A DNA stretch of 64,000 nucleotides from Arthrobacter sp. MYb214 (GTDB lineage: Bacteria > Actinomycetota > Actinomycetes > Actinomycetales > Micrococcaceae): the NCBI RefSeq assembly GCF_002979865.1, contig NZ_PCPZ01000005.1, forward strand, positions 206,382 to 270,381. Direction: 5' to 3'. This document shows positions 52,165 to 61,179 of the stretch, piece after piece. Every line of letters starts with the position of its first letter. Position 1 is the first letter of the stretch. The notes beneath the pieces were generated by a model. The model did no database searches. It was not told the origin of the DNA and worked only from the letters and a program-made list of their open reading frames with translations. The position numbers were made by a program, and so were the translations under genes.

Positions 52165-53322
52165 ATGAACCCCCGCACCGCAGAATCAGGCGCCAATCCG
52201 GCCTGGGATCCGAAAACTTTGCTCGTTGCCGGTGGGCGTCCGGCCCATGGGTACGATGCTCCAGTCAACCACCCGGTGACCTTCACCTCGACCTACCACT
52301 CCAGAGGCCAGGCGGTGCCGGGTGAACGCGTATATGCGCGCTTCTCCAATCCGACCTGGGATCCGTTTGAAGAAGTACTGGGCCAGCTCGAAGCGGCAAC
52401 GCTGCCTGCCCTGGTGTTCTCCTCGGGCATGGCAGCTATTGCCGCCGCACTGAGCATCGTGCCAGAGGCCGGCGTGCTGGTGATGCCGCAGCATTCCTAT
52501 AACGGTTCGCTGGCGTTGAGCGCAGAGCTGCAAGAGGCGGGACGGCTGCGCATTCGCCCGGTGGATATTGCCAACACCGAAGAAGTGCTCGCTGCCTTGG
52601 AGGGGGCCGATGTGCTCTGGGTGGAATCGCCAACCAACCCGATGCTGGAAGTCGCCGACCTGCCGACCCTGCTGGCTGCCGCCAAAGCGAAGAACGTCGT
52701 GAGCATCGTGGATAACACCTTTGCCACCCCACTGCTCCAGCAGCCGCTGGTCCACGGTGCCGACCTTGTAGTGCACTCGGTGACCAAGTACCTGTCGGGC
52801 CACTCGGACGTGATCATGGGCGCGCTGGTCACCAGCGACGAGCAGCTCCACAGCCGCCTGCATGGGTACCGGACCTTGCATGGCGCGATCGCCGGCCCGA
52901 TGGATACCTTCCTCGCATTACGCGGGGTGCGCACCATGGCCGTGCGCCTTCAGCGTTCGCAGTCAAACAGCCAGGTGCTGGCAGAACGCCTCGCGGCACA
53001 TCCCAAGGTGCACGCCGTACGCTACCCGGGACTGCCCAACGACCCGGGCCACGCACGCGCTGCGGAACTCATGGGCGGGTTCGGGTCGGTGATCGCCTTT
53101 GAAGCGGGAAGCACCGCCGAAGAAGCAGACCGGGTACTGGAAGCCTTCAAGCTCATCACCGGCGCCACCTCGCTTGGAGGCGTGGAATCCCTGGCCGAGC
53201 GCCGGGCCCGCCACGCTTCGGAGCCGGCCAGCGTCCCGGCCAGCCTGATCCGACTGTCAGTAGGCATTGAAGAGGTGGAAGACCTCTGGGCCGATCTGCA
53301 GCAAGCGCTGGACCGGCTTTGA
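52165..53322 (+). CDS. PLP-dependent Cys/Met metabolism enzyme (cystathionine gamma-synthase/lyase type)
   Basis: A 385-residue enzyme from ATG 52165. It shows VNHPVTFTSTYHS, the PLP phosphate loop FSSGMAAI, the stacking Tyr region (YARFSNPTWDPFE), NPMLEVAD and the Schiff-base Lys motif SVTKYLSGHSDVIMG (Lys near 203). The family covers cystathionine gamma-synthase, gamma-lyase and methionine gamma-lyase; the motifs do not decide between them. Single gene. Confidence 0.88.
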   Translation: MNPRTAESGANPAWDPKTLLVAGGRPAHGYDAPVNHPVTFTSTYHSRGQAVPGERVYARFSNPTWDPFEEVLGQLEAATLPALVFSSGMAAIAAALSIVPEAGVLVMPQHSYNGSLALSAELQEAGRLRIRPVDIANTEEVLAALEGADVLWVESPTNPMLEVADLPTLLAAAKAKNVVSIVDNTFATPLLQQPLVHGADLVVHSVTKYLSGHSDVIMGALVTSDEQLHSRLHGYRTLHGAIAGPMDTFLALRGVRTMAVRLQRSQSNSQVLAERLAAHPKVHAVRYPGLPNDPGHARAAELMGGFGSVIAFEAGSTAEEADRVLEAFKLITGATSLGGVESLAERRARHASEPASVPASLIRLSVGIEEVEDLWADLQQALDRL

Positions 53323-53392
53323 TGCCCGCGGGCGCTGATTTCCGCGCGTGGCACAGCGCCCATCATTTGCGCCAAAAAGGTAGAGTACAAGC

Positions 53393-53710
53393 ATGAACAT
53401 GTTGCGCATGGCCCAAATAATCGAGTACTACATGATGATCGCTTTGAGCATTGTCATCGTTGCGCTCGCCGTCTGGGCTTTGGTTGATTGCCTGCGTCAT
53501 GGCGCAGATCGTTTCGCCCAGGAAGGCAAGCGCACCAAGGGGTTCTGGCTTGGACTGACCGTCGCCAGCACCGCCGTGGCACTGCTTGGCATCTTCAGCC
53601 AGGGCGGAATCGGCTTCCTGCAGCTGATCGGCGCCTGCATCGCCTGCGTGTACCTCGCGGACGTCAAGCCTGCCGTCAGCGGCAAAGGCGGCGGCTGGTA
53701 CAACTACTAG
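53393..53710 (+). CDS. DUF2516 membrane protein
   Basis: A 105-residue protein with three hydrophobic segments (about 13-35, 52-72, 75-90), the conserved DCLRHGADRFAQEGKRTKGF loop and a Gly-rich C-terminus. It is typical of DUF2516 in actinobacteria, of unknown function. Confidence 0.88.
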   Translation: MNMLRMAQIIEYYMMIALSIVIVALAVWALVDCLRHGADRFAQEGKRTKGFWLGLTVASTAVALLGIFSQGGIGFLQLIGACIACVYLADVKPAVSGKGGGWYNY

Positions 53711-53734
53711 GCGTGCCAAGGCACCAAGTTTTCC

Positions 53735-53775
53735 CGAAGACCTGCATCCGCATCTTGGCGGACTGCAGGTCTTCG
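53735..53775 (+). terminator. Terminator after the DUF2516 gene
   Basis: CGAAGACCTGCA and TGCAGGTCTTCG pair around a 17-nt loop, followed by CACTTT. Confidence 0.65.
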
Positions 53776-53838
53776 CACTTTAATCACGGGCCTTAACTTT
53801 CGCACGAGCAGGCTTGCGCATTGGTTAGGATGGATTAC

Positions 53839-54585
53839 ATGAGCCACACTTTGATTTTGCTTCGCCACGGACAGAGCGAATGGAACGAAAAGAACCTGTT
53901 CACCGGTTGGTACGACGTATCGCTGACCGAGAAGGGCCGTGCTGAAGCTGCCCGCGGCGGCCAGCTGGTGACCGAAGCTGGCTACAAGCCGGAGGTGCTT
54001 CACACCTCCTTGCTGACCCGCGCCATTGTTACCGCGAACCTGGCCCTGGAAGCCGCTGGCCGTTCGTGGATCCCGGTGAACCGCGACTGGCGCCTGAACG
54101 AGCGCCACTACGGTGCGCTGCAGGGCAAGGACAAGGCGCAGACCTTGGCCGAGTTCGGCGAAGAGCAGTTCATGGAATGGCGTCGCAGCTACGACACCCC
54201 GCCACCAGCACTGGATGATTCCTCCGAGTTCAGCCAGATCAACGACGAGCGCTATGCGGCATTGGGCGACTCCGCCCCACGCACCGAGTGCCTCAAGGAC
54301 GTGCTGGATCGCATGCTTCCCTACTGGGAGAACAACATCAAGGCCGACCTGTCGGCAGGCAAGACCGTCATGGTCACCGCCCACGGCAACTCGCTGCGTG
54401 CGCTGGTCAAGCACCTGGATGGCATCAGCGATGAAGACATTGCTGGCCTGAACATCCCAACCGGCATCCCGCTGGTCTATGAGCTGGATGACAACTTCCA
54501 GCCAATCACCAAGGGCGGAACCTACCTGGATCCAGCAGCCGCTGCGGACGCCATCAAGGCCGTTGCCAACCAAGGCCGCAAGTAG
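53839..54585 (+). CDS. gpmA: 2,3-bisphosphoglycerate-dependent phosphoglycerate mutase
   Basis: Glycolysis/gluconeogenesis: 3-phosphoglycerate to 2-phosphoglycerate. A 248-residue protein from ATG 53839, the family start being [13 protein letters not shown]. Phospho-His10 in [29 protein letters not shown] and the second His in [14 protein letters not shown] are in place. An upstream in-frame ATG is not preferred. Followed by a long cruciform. Confidence 0.95.
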   Translation: MSHTLILLRHGQSEWNEKNLFTGWYDVSLTEKGRAEAARGGQLVTEAGYKPEVLHTSLLTRAIVTANLALEAAGRSWIPVNRDWRLNERHYGALQGKDKAQTLAEFGEEQFMEWRRSYDTPPPALDDSSEFSQINDERYAALGDSAPRTECLKDVLDRMLPYWENNIKADLSAGKTVMVTAHGNSLRALVKHLDGISDEDIAGLNIPTGIPLVYELDDNFQPITKGGTYLDPAAAADAIKAVANQGRK

Positions 54586-54596
54586 GACACGCTTTT

Positions 54597-54646
54597 CGGC
54601 GGCATCGAGGCTGCTGGCTACTCGCCAGTAGTTCGCGATGCCGCCG
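54597..54646. terminator. Long stem-loop after gpmA
   Basis: CGGCGGCATCG (54597-54607) and CGATGCCGCCG (54636-54646) flank a second, inner pairing CTGCTGGC/GCCAGTAG. No T-tract follows, so termination is likely but not certain. Confidence 0.55.
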
Positions 54647-54783
54647 TCCGCTTGTCAACGCCGAGGTAACGCCAAGCATCCGGCTGTGAGCGAAACAACT
54701 GCGCACGATTGTATTTTTGGCATTAGTATGCTGTAATCTCCTATTTCGAATAGGCTCAATGGCTCACGTTAGGAATGCAATTC

Positions 54784-55086
54784 GTGGCAACTGATTACGA
54801 TGAAGTCCGCCCAGACGTTGCTGAGGCACGTAAGGCTTCTCTGGATGCGGTGAAGTCCGCAAACGCACCGGACGCCAAGTCGGTGGTGCGCGAGCTCGAC
54901 GAGACCGACCACACCGATGGCATGGATCTGCCAGGTGCGGATCTATCCAACGAGGAATTGACCGTTACGGTCATTCCGCAGAAAGACGACGAGTTCATTT
55001 GCGGCTCGTGCTTCTTGATTCGCCACCGTTCGCAGCTGGTGCGCGAAGAGGGCAATGTAGGCTTCTGCGTCGAGTGCGAAGGCTAG
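54784..55086 (+). CDS. DUF4193 protein
   Basis: A 100-residue acidic protein starting at GTG 54784 (AGGA 9 nt upstream), giving the family N-terminus ATDYDEVRPDV. Its C-terminus has CGSCFLIRHRSQL and FCVECEG, two CxxC-like pairs probably binding zinc. DUF4193 is conserved in actinobacteria and has no assigned role. Confidence 0.9.
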   Translation: MATDYDEVRPDVAEARKASLDAVKSANAPDAKSVVRELDETDHTDGMDLPGADLSNEELTVTVIPQKDDEFICGSCFLIRHRSQLVREEGNVGFCVECEG

Positions 55087-55129
55087 AAGCCCGCTAGACG
55101 CTGGCGCCACTTGCGCGCCAACAACCTGC

Positions 55130-55161
55130 GAGGGCAGTCCACCGATCGGTGGACTGCCCTC
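55130..55161 (+). terminator. Terminator after the DUF4193 gene
   Basis: GAGGGCAGTCCACCGATCGG followed by its exact complement forms a perfect 32-bp palindrome, ending with CTGCTGGTTT. Confidence 0.7.
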
Positions 55162-55441
55162 TGCTGGTTTAACGGGCTGGATTCCCCGGATGGGACCGGA
55201 CTCCAACGGCGGTCCCTGGGGTGCCCAGCGCTGCGTCGTGCGTCCGCTGGCATCCTGCCGGGGCAATGGCTGGATGTGCGCTCACCGGGAGCGCGTGGAG
55301 CTGCATGGCCGGACGAGGCGCAGCACTGCCATGCCAACGGGGCCGCGGGCCACCGCACGGTACCCAGTTCGCGCCGCGATGCGAAGGCTTCCCGGACCCC
55401 GGACACCCAGTTTCAGTGCTGAATGAGCTGGAGAGCAAAAA
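55162..55441. other. GC-rich stretch with no convincing gene
   Basis: Several open frames exist on both strands because the sequence is GC-rich, but none shows family motifs, a ribosome-binding site or a consistent codon pattern. A decayed gene fragment is possible. Confidence 0.4.
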
Positions 55442-55480
55442 TGGCGCCTGCCATCCGGTGGTACCGGATGGCAGGCGCCA
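55442..55480 (-). terminator. Terminator of phoU
   Basis: TGGCGCCTGCCATCCGGT and ACCGGATGGCAGGCGCCA form a perfect 18-bp stem with a 3-nt loop, 30 bp beyond the phoU stop on the minus strand. Confidence 0.8.
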
Positions 55481-55511
55481 GGGCGCAGCCTTATAGCTTG
55501 GGTCCGCGGAC

Positions 55512-56165
55512 CTAGATCTCGGTGGGGTCCCATTCGCCGGTCACCAGATAGGTGACCTTGCGAGCTACGGACACACCATGATCGCCGAAGCGCTCAAGGT
55601 AGCGGCTGGTCAGCGATACGTCCACGGTGGTGGGTGCATTGGCATCCCAGTCGTCGGCCGCGACCAGGGTGAAGACGCTGGAGTGCAAGCGATCCAGCTG
55701 GTGGTTCAGCTCGATAATTTCGGTAGCGATCTGCAGATCGCGGGTGTCGAGCAAACGCGCAACGGCCTTGGCGATGTCAATATCGATCTTTGCCATCTGG
55801 GCAAAGGTGTCGGAAATCCTGGCTGGGATTGCCGGGTTGGGGAAGCGCAGGCGGGCCAGCTGCGCCAAGTGGCGTGCCAAGTCGCCCATGCGCTCCAGCG
55901 AAGCACTCATGCGCAGCGAACCGACGATCATGCGCAGATCGCTGGCTACCGGTCCCTGCAAAGCCAAGGTATCGATAGCGCGCTCATCGAGCTGGTTCTG
56001 CAGGAAGTCGATCTTCGCGTCCGCTGCGATGACTTCCTGGGCCAGCTCGACGTCGACGTTGGCTAGCGAATCCCAAGCTCGATCCATTGCGGTTGCGACC
56101 TGGTTGGCCATCTCAATGAGTTCTTCGCCAATTTGCTGCAGGTCTGCTTGAAATACCTTACGCAC
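55512..56165 (-). CDS. phoU: Phosphate signalling protein PhoU
   Basis: A 217-residue all-helical protein with two PhoU repeats. The conserved ALQGPVASDLRMIVGSLRMS (about 70-90) and LLDTRDLQIATEIIELNHQL near 145 are the family's metal-binding segments. It restrains the SenX3-RegX3 system and the Pst transporter when phosphate is plentiful. GTG 56165 is the start. It is divergent from senX3-regX3, with the PHO-box-like repeat between them. Confidence 0.92.
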   Translation of the reverse strand: MRKVFQADLQQIGEELIEMANQVATAMDRAWDSLANVDVELAQEVIAADAKIDFLQNQLDERAIDTLALQGPVASDLRMIVGSLRMSASLERMGDLARHLAQLARLRFPNPAIPARISDTFAQMAKIDIDIAKAVARLLDTRDLQIATEIIELNHQLDRLHSSVFTLVAADDWDANAPTTVDVSLTSRYLERFGDHGVSVARKVTYLVTGEWDPTEI

Positions 56166-56303
56166 AGCAGTTCCTTTCGAGTGTCGGTATCCATGCCGGA
56201 TGGTGGACTGCCGTGGCAGCCAACCGCCCCGAAACAGTTTTGTGGCATGGTGGAGGGTCTTGCTCCAGCTTGTCAGCGGGTGATTAACGAATATGCCACG
56301 AAA

Positions 56304-56321
56304 GGTGAACGTTTGGTGAAC
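56304..56321. promoter_or_regulatory. PHO-box-like direct repeat
   Basis: GGTGAAC at 56304 and 56315, 11 bp apart, equal GTTCACC direct repeats on the other strand, the pattern bound by PhoP/RegX3 in actinobacteria. It lies 72 bp before senX3 and 138 bp before phoU, suggesting autoregulation by phosphate. Confidence 0.7.
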
Positions 56322-56392
56322 AGCGCGCCGAAATCGACTAAATCACGTCATTTAGGGCCGGTGCCACCCAAAGGTGAAGCTAGTCTAAAGAT

Positions 56393-57607
56393 GTGAACGA
56401 AGTGATCTCGACTCTTATAGCCGGCGTCCTCGGCCTGGCTCTGGGGATCGTTGGCGTCATCGCCTTCCGGCTTTCCCAGAACCGCTCCTCGAAGCTGCCG
56501 CAGGTCGACGAACCCGTGCTCCCCGAGGGAGCCGCCGCCGTCCTGTCGGTCATTGGACGCGCCTTCGTGATCCTTGATGACGTCGACGGGGTGGTCCGGG
56601 CCAACCCCGCTTCCTACGCCTACGGACTGGTGCGAGGACACACGCTCGTCCACAACGAACTGCTCTCGCTGGTGCGGCAGGTTCGCGCCGACGGCGTGAT
56701 TGCCGAAAGCCAGTACGAGCTGCAACGCTCCACGCTGGGTGCCGGGCAGCTGATTGTCCATGTGCGCGTGGCACCGCTGGGCGACGAGTACATTCTCCTG
56801 CTGGCCGACGACCGTACCGAAATCACCCGTACCGAAGCGATGCGCAACGACTTCGTGGCCAACGTTTCCCACGAGCTGAAGACTCCGGTCGGCGCGATCG
56901 GCCTGCTGGCCGAGGCCATTACCGAGGCTGCCGATGACCCCAAGGCGGTACGCCGCTTCTCCACCCGGATGGACAAGGAATCGCGGCGCCTGGCCGCCCT
57001 GGTCCAGGACATTATCGAGCTCTCCCGCCTGCAGGCATCCGATGCCATCGTGCAGGGCCAGGAAGTGAATATCGACAGCGTCGTGGCCGAGGCAGTTGAC
57101 CGCAGCCACCTGATTGCCGAGGAAAAGGGCATCGCCATCACCGTAGGCGGACATCTCGAGGAGCCGATCCTGGGCGATGCGGACCTGCTGATGACTGCGA
57201 TCCGCAACCTGATCGATAATGCCATCCGCTACTCCCCGGAGAACACCACGGTAGGCGTGGGCATCCGGCAGCGTGATGGCTATGCGCAGATCTCGGTCAC
57301 CGACCAGGGACCCGGGATTTCGGCCGAAGAGCAGGAACGCGTTTTCGAGCGCTTTTACCGCGTGGACTCCGCACGTTCGAGGCAGACCGGGGGCACCGGC
57401 CTGGGGCTGAGCATCGTCAAGCACGTGCTGGCCAACCACGGCGGCGAAGTGTCGCTGTGGTCGCAGCCGGGCCACGGATCCACATTTACCCTAAGACTTC
57501 CCCTAGCGGACGAAGAACCGGCGACCAGCAATGTGCTTGCCGGCCAGACGATGAAGGAACGAACGATCGAGACGAATGCGTCCGATCGTGAAGGAGGACG
57601 CCGATGA
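56393..57607 (+). CDS. senX3: Phosphate-responsive sensor histidine kinase
   Basis: A 404-residue kinase: N-terminal TM helix (5-23), a PAS-like domain (about 45-140), NVSHELKTP with His near 159, the N-box IRNLIDNAIRYSP, G1 DQGPGIS and G2 GGTGLGLSIVKHV. The order phoU / senX3-regX3 with a PHO box fits the mycobacterial SenX3. It overlaps regX3 by 4 bp. GTG start. Confidence 0.92.
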   Translation: MNEVISTLIAGVLGLALGIVGVIAFRLSQNRSSKLPQVDEPVLPEGAAAVLSVIGRAFVILDDVDGVVRANPASYAYGLVRGHTLVHNELLSLVRQVRADGVIAESQYELQRSTLGAGQLIVHVRVAPLGDEYILLLADDRTEITRTEAMRNDFVANVSHELKTPVGAIGLLAEAITEAADDPKAVRRFSTRMDKESRRLAALVQDIIELSRLQASDAIVQGQEVNIDSVVAEAVDRSHLIAEEKGIAITVGGHLEEPILGDADLLMTAIRNLIDNAIRYSPENTTVGVGIRQRDGYAQISVTDQGPGISAEEQERVFERFYRVDSARSRQTGGTGLGLSIVKHVLANHGGEVSLWSQPGHGSTFTLRLPLADEEPATSNVLAGQTMKERTIETNASDREGGRR

Positions 57608-58284
57608 CCCGCATATTGATCGTTGAGGACGAGGAATCGCTCTCTGACCCGCTGTCCTACCTGCTGGAACGCGAAGGTTTCGAAGTCCGGATCGCCGACG
57701 ACGGTCTGAAGGCCGTGACCGAGTTCGAACGCCATGGCGCAGACCTGGTGCTGCTGGATCTGATGCTCCCGGGCCAGCCCGGAACCGAAGTGATCCGCCA
57801 GATCCGCCTGAACAGCCAGGTCCCGGTCATCATGCTCACCGCAAAGGACTCGGAGATCGATAAGGTCGTCGGCCTGGAGCTCGGCGCCGACGACTACGTC
57901 ACCAAGCCGTACTCCTCCCGCGAATTGCTGGCCCGCATCCGTGCTGTGCTGCGCCGCCAGGGCGAAGGCGAAGAACTGATCAGCAATGTGGTCACCGCCG
58001 GTCCGGTGCGAATGGACGTGGAACGCCACGTGGTCTCGGTCGACAACACCGAGGTATCCATGCCGCTGAAGGAATTCGAGCTGCTGGAAATGCTGTTGCG
58101 CAACGCCGGTCGAGTGCTCACCCGAGGCCAGCTGATTGACCGCGTCTGGGGCAGCGACTACGTGGGGGACACCAAGACTTTGGATGTGCACGTCAAGCGC
58201 CTGCGCTCCAAGATCGAGGTCGACCCGGCGGTGCCCGAACGCCTGGTGACCGTGCGCGGGCTGGGCTACAAGTTCGTGGTCTAA
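57604..58284 (+). CDS. regX3: Phosphate-responsive OmpR-family response regulator
   Basis: A 226-residue regulator. Receiver domain with IVEDEES at the start, phospho-acceptor Asp in LVLLDLMLPG (near 52) and Lys in MLTAKD (near 101); C-terminal winged helix (MPLKEFELLEML, LDVHVKRLRSKIEVD, TVRGLGYKFV). It activates phosphate-starvation genes. Coupled to senX3. Confidence 0.93.
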   Translation: MTRILIVEDEESLSDPLSYLLEREGFEVRIADDGLKAVTEFERHGADLVLLDLMLPGQPGTEVIRQIRLNSQVPVIMLTAKDSEIDKVVGLELGADDYVTKPYSSRELLARIRAVLRRQGEGEELISNVVTAGPVRMDVERHVVSVDNTEVSMPLKEFELLEMLLRNAGRVLTRGQLIDRVWGSDYVGDTKTLDVHVKRLRSKIEVDPAVPERLVTVRGLGYKFVV

Positions 58285-58305
58285 AGCCAAAGAGCCCGGA
58301 TACGG

Positions 58306-58349
58306 CAAGAGCCTCGGGCAGAATCTTTCGATTCTGCCAGAGGCTCTTG
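58306..58349. terminator. Bidirectional terminator between regX3 and the lipoprotein gene
   Basis: CAAGAGCCTCGGGCAGAATC and GATTCTGCCAGAGGCTCTTG pair with one mismatch around TTTC and are followed by TTTTGT. Confidence 0.85.
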
Positions 58350-58367
58350 TTTTGTCTTGCGCGAAGC

Positions 58368-58907
58368 TTAGTGGCCCGAAGTGGAGTGGGTCTCTTCTGG
58401 AATCAGGTGCTCGGTAACCGACTGGTCAGCACCGCCTGGTACGAAGTCGCGGTATTCAGCCAGGGTGCCATCGACAACTGGAACGCTGAATTCCACGTTC
58501 TCACCGGCAACGGTGAAGACCGAGTCGGCGTGTTCGCCAGCTGCGATGCCCATGTTCTTGATGATCTGCTGGTTCTTGTCTTCTTCAAGCTTGATGGTGC
58601 CGTCTGCAGGAACCTGGATGGAGACAGGTGCTGCGTTGTCAGCCTTGACCGACAGGGTCAGCGCGGAATCGCCGGCGTTGACTACGGAGCCGATCAGGCG
58701 GGCTTCAGTGTCGTCGCTGTTGGTGACGAACATCAGGTTGCGGACCTTTGCGTCTGCGACATCGACGTTGACGCCATCGCTGGCGGCGTAGTCGGTGTTG
58801 GTGGCCTGCTCGTTGATGGCGCCACAGCTGGTGACACCGAATGCCAGGGCAGCCACAGCGAGGGACGCGGCAATGCGACGTCCAGCGGTCATGCGTGCGG
58901 TGATCAC
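58368..58907 (-). CDS. Hypothetical lipoprotein
   Basis: A 179-residue protein from GTG 58907, with AGGAG about 8 nt upstream. Signal peptide with lipobox FGVTSC (Cys28), then a beta-rich Ig-like/cupredoxin-like domain (DAKVRNLMFVTNSDD, GSVVNAGDSALTLSVKAD, VSIQVPADGTIKLEED), and a Thr/Ser/His-rich C-terminal tail. The family is frequent in actinobacteria, without assigned function. The last residues (EETHSTSGH) could bind metal, which is only a guess. Confidence 0.75.
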   Translation of the reverse strand: MITARMTAGRRIAASLAVAALAFGVTSCGAINEQATNTDYAASDGVNVDVADAKVRNLMFVTNSDDTEARLIGSVVNAGDSALTLSVKADNAAPVSIQVPADGTIKLEEDKNQQIIKNMGIAAGEHADSVFTVAGENVEFSVPVVDGTLAEYRDFVPGGADQSVTEHLIPEETHSTSGH

Positions 58908-59260
58908 GACACTAACTCCTCGGTGAGAAAAATGAGTTGCTTCGGTTCGTGGTCTGCTTAATCGAATGCACCTAGGGCAGGCGCAATCGAAAATTGGACC
59001 ACGATTACCTCTAAGCCTAGCTGTTTTTCACGCAAAGACGCGATTTAGCGACGTGCAACACACGCATTTCGACAAGTTGTAGACAACCGATGTGGGGAAG
59101 GGGGTTGGTGCGCAGTCGACTGCCCTACCTTCTTCATAGCATGTTTCTCTTGCAAGTGGAAGAGGCATTTCCGCGTGAATTCGCGGTTATATGGGGCACA
59201 GTCGCAGGATCCGGAATAGCAAACATGGTAGACTAGGGCGTGGGAAAGGGGTTTATCCAC
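58908..59260. other. Divergent intergenic region upstream of carD
   Basis: No gene. It carries a -10-like TAGACT at 59229-59234 without a clear -35, as is usual for CarD/RbpA-type promoters, and the ribosome-binding sequence AAAGGGG before the carD start. The lipoprotein gene's promoter is also expected here. Confidence 0.45.
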
Positions 59261-59746
59261 ATGGTTTTTGAGGTTGGCGAGACTGTTGTCTACCCGCACC
59301 ACGGTGCCGCGATGATCGAAGAGATCAAGATGCGCAAGATCAAGGGCGAAGAGAAAATGTATCTCAAGCTCAAGGTGGCTCAGGGCGACCTGACCATCGA
59401 GGTTCCTGCTGAGAACGTTGATCTTGTTGGCGTACGTGACGTGGTAGGTCAGGAAGGCTTGGACCATGTGTTCGATGTCCTTCGTGCTGAATTTACCGAA
59501 GAGCCGACCAACTGGTCGCGCCGCTACAAGGCAAATGTCGAGAAGCTCGCTTCCGGCGATGTCATCAAGGTTGCAGAAGTAGTCCGCGACTTGTGGCGCC
59601 GAGAAAATGACCGTGGCCTGTCGGCAGGCGAAAAGCGCATGCTGGCAAAAGCTCGCCAGGTATTGATCAGTGAATTGGCCTTGGCCAAGGATCTGGACGA
59701 GGCCAAGGCAGAAGGCCTCTTGGACGAGGTTCTGGCTTCGGCCTAG
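59261..59746 (+). CDS. carD: CarD-family RNA polymerase-binding transcription factor
   Basis: A 161-residue essential factor that stabilises open complexes at rRNA and housekeeping promoters. The N-terminal RNAP-interaction (TRCF-like) domain ([40 protein letters not shown]) is followed by a helical DNA-binding domain with the conserved Trp ([20 protein letters not shown]) and [19 protein letters not shown] 59261 gives the family start. Single gene followed by a strong terminator; ispDF is next. Confidence 0.95.
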   Translation: MVFEVGETVVYPHHGAAMIEEIKMRKIKGEEKMYLKLKVAQGDLTIEVPAENVDLVGVRDVVGQEGLDHVFDVLRAEFTEEPTNWSRRYKANVEKLASGDVIKVAEVVRDLWRRENDRGLSAGEKRMLAKARQVLISELALAKDLDEAKAEGLLDEVLASA

Positions 59747-59766
59747 CCCCGTTCCGGTAACGCATC

Positions 59767-59800
59767 GCCGTGAAACGCTCCCAAGCGTTTCACGGCTTTT
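59767..59800 (+). terminator. Terminator of carD
   Basis: GCCGTGAAACGCT and AGCGTTTCACGGC form a perfect 13-bp stem around CCCA, followed by TTTT. Confidence 0.85.
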
Positions 59801-59850
59801 GGCGTTAAAGCGGCCAAGGCCGAACCGCGCGGCACGATAAGCTGGGCGCT

Positions 59851-61092
59851 GTGAAGCAAAGCGAAGTGCATAACTCAAGCCTGATCCTCGTGGCTGCTGG
59901 AATGGGAACCCGCCTCGGCGCTGGCCTTCCCAAAGCGATGGTCCAGGTGGCCGGAAAATCCCTGGCTGAACATGCCGTGGACCGGGCGCTGGGAATTCCG
60001 CAGATCACCGAAATCATCGTGGTTACCCCGCCGCAGGACGAACGCCTGGCCGCGGCCATGGCGCAGTACGGGGACAAGGTGCGCACCGTGCCCGGTGGCG
60101 CCAGCCGCGCCGCGTCGGTCCGTGCCGGCTTGGCTGTAGCCAGTTCCGCCGCCACCAACATTCTGGTCCATGACGCCGCCCGTGCTTTTGCCCCGGCGAA
60201 GCTGCATGAACAAGTGCTTGGCGCTCTGGCCGACGAGCAGTGCAACGCCGTCATCCCGGCGTTGAACGTCACCGACACCATCTGCGTGGTGGAGCTCGAT
60301 GCCGCCGGCGAGCACGAAATCATCAAGGAAACCCCGGCACGTTCCATCCTGCGCGCGGTGCAAACCCCGCAGGGCTTTGACGCGCAGCTGTTGCGCGATG
60401 CCCATGCCCAACTGGATGGCTGCACCGAGGCAGAACTGGAGAAGGTTACCGACGACGCGTCGATCGTGCGGGCTTTCGGAGCCGAAGTCCATGTGGTGCC
60501 GGGATCGCAGCAAGCCATGAAGGTCACCTATCCCGGAGATCTCGACGCGGCAGGCAAGCTCGCGGCGAACCAGCCCGCGGCCACCCCAAGCGCAAAGGAA
60601 GAAACCATGATCCTGCCACGAGTCGGCAACGGCATCGATGTTCACGCGGTTAGCGAAGACCCGACTCGCGAAATGTGGCTGGCAGGACTGCACTTCCCGG
60701 AAGACACCGGGCTTTCGGGCCACTCCGATGGCGACGCGGTAGCGCACGCGGCCTGCGATGCGCTGTTCTCCGCGGCGGGCATTGGCGATCTGGGCACGCA
60801 CTTCGGGGTGGACCGACCGGAATTCGCCGGGGCCAGCGGTGTGAGCCTGATTGCAGAAGCCGCGCGCCTGGTGCGGGAGGCGGGATTCGAAATCGGCAAT
60901 GTCGCGGTGCAGTTCGTTGGCCGCCGCCCGCGCTTTGCCGCGCGCCGCGAAGAAGCCAGCAAAGTGCTGAGCGAGGCTATCGGCGCCCCAGTCAGCGTCA
61001 TTGCGACCACCAGCGACGGGCTGGGCTACGAGGGGGAAGGCAAGGGCGTGACAGCCTATGCCACCGCACTGGTCTACCCGGTATCGGGCTAG
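59851..61092 (+). CDS. ispDF: Bifunctional IspD-IspF enzyme of the MEP pathway
   Basis: A 413-residue single frame joining IspD (MEP cytidylyltransferase, residues 1-235) and IspF (MECDP synthase, about 252-413). IspD is shown by [37 protein letters not shown] and TDDASI. IspF is shown by [10 protein letters not shown], the zinc-site [15 protein letters not shown] and [14 protein letters not shown] near the end. Linker [13 protein letters not shown]. It makes isoprenoid precursors. The GTG start is weakly supported; a slightly later start is possible. Confidence 0.93.
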   Translation: MKQSEVHNSSLILVAAGMGTRLGAGLPKAMVQVAGKSLAEHAVDRALGIPQITEIIVVTPPQDERLAAAMAQYGDKVRTVPGGASRAASVRAGLAVASSAATNILVHDAARAFAPAKLHEQVLGALADEQCNAVIPALNVTDTICVVELDAAGEHEIIKETPARSILRAVQTPQGFDAQLLRDAHAQLDGCTEAELEKVTDDASIVRAFGAEVHVVPGSQQAMKVTYPGDLDAAGKLAANQPAATPSAKEETMILPRVGNGIDVHAVSEDPTREMWLAGLHFPEDTGLSGHSDGDAVAHAACDALFSAAGIGDLGTHFGVDRPEFAGASGVSLIAEAARLVREAGFEIGNVAVQFVGRRPRFAARREEASKVLSEAIGAPVSVIATTSDGLGYEGEGKGVTAYATALVYPVSG

Positions 61093-61179
61093 GCCCCTTG
61101 GCGCAACCGCGGGGCTTCGATCATCGAGAGTGTCACAAGTGAAGTACAAAGGGTGCATCCATCGGATAACCTTAAAGGC

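Noticed and set aside
55190..55426. Several GC-rich open frames between DUF4193 and phoU
   Set aside because: No homology signature, no start context, and frames on both strands are open to a similar extent.
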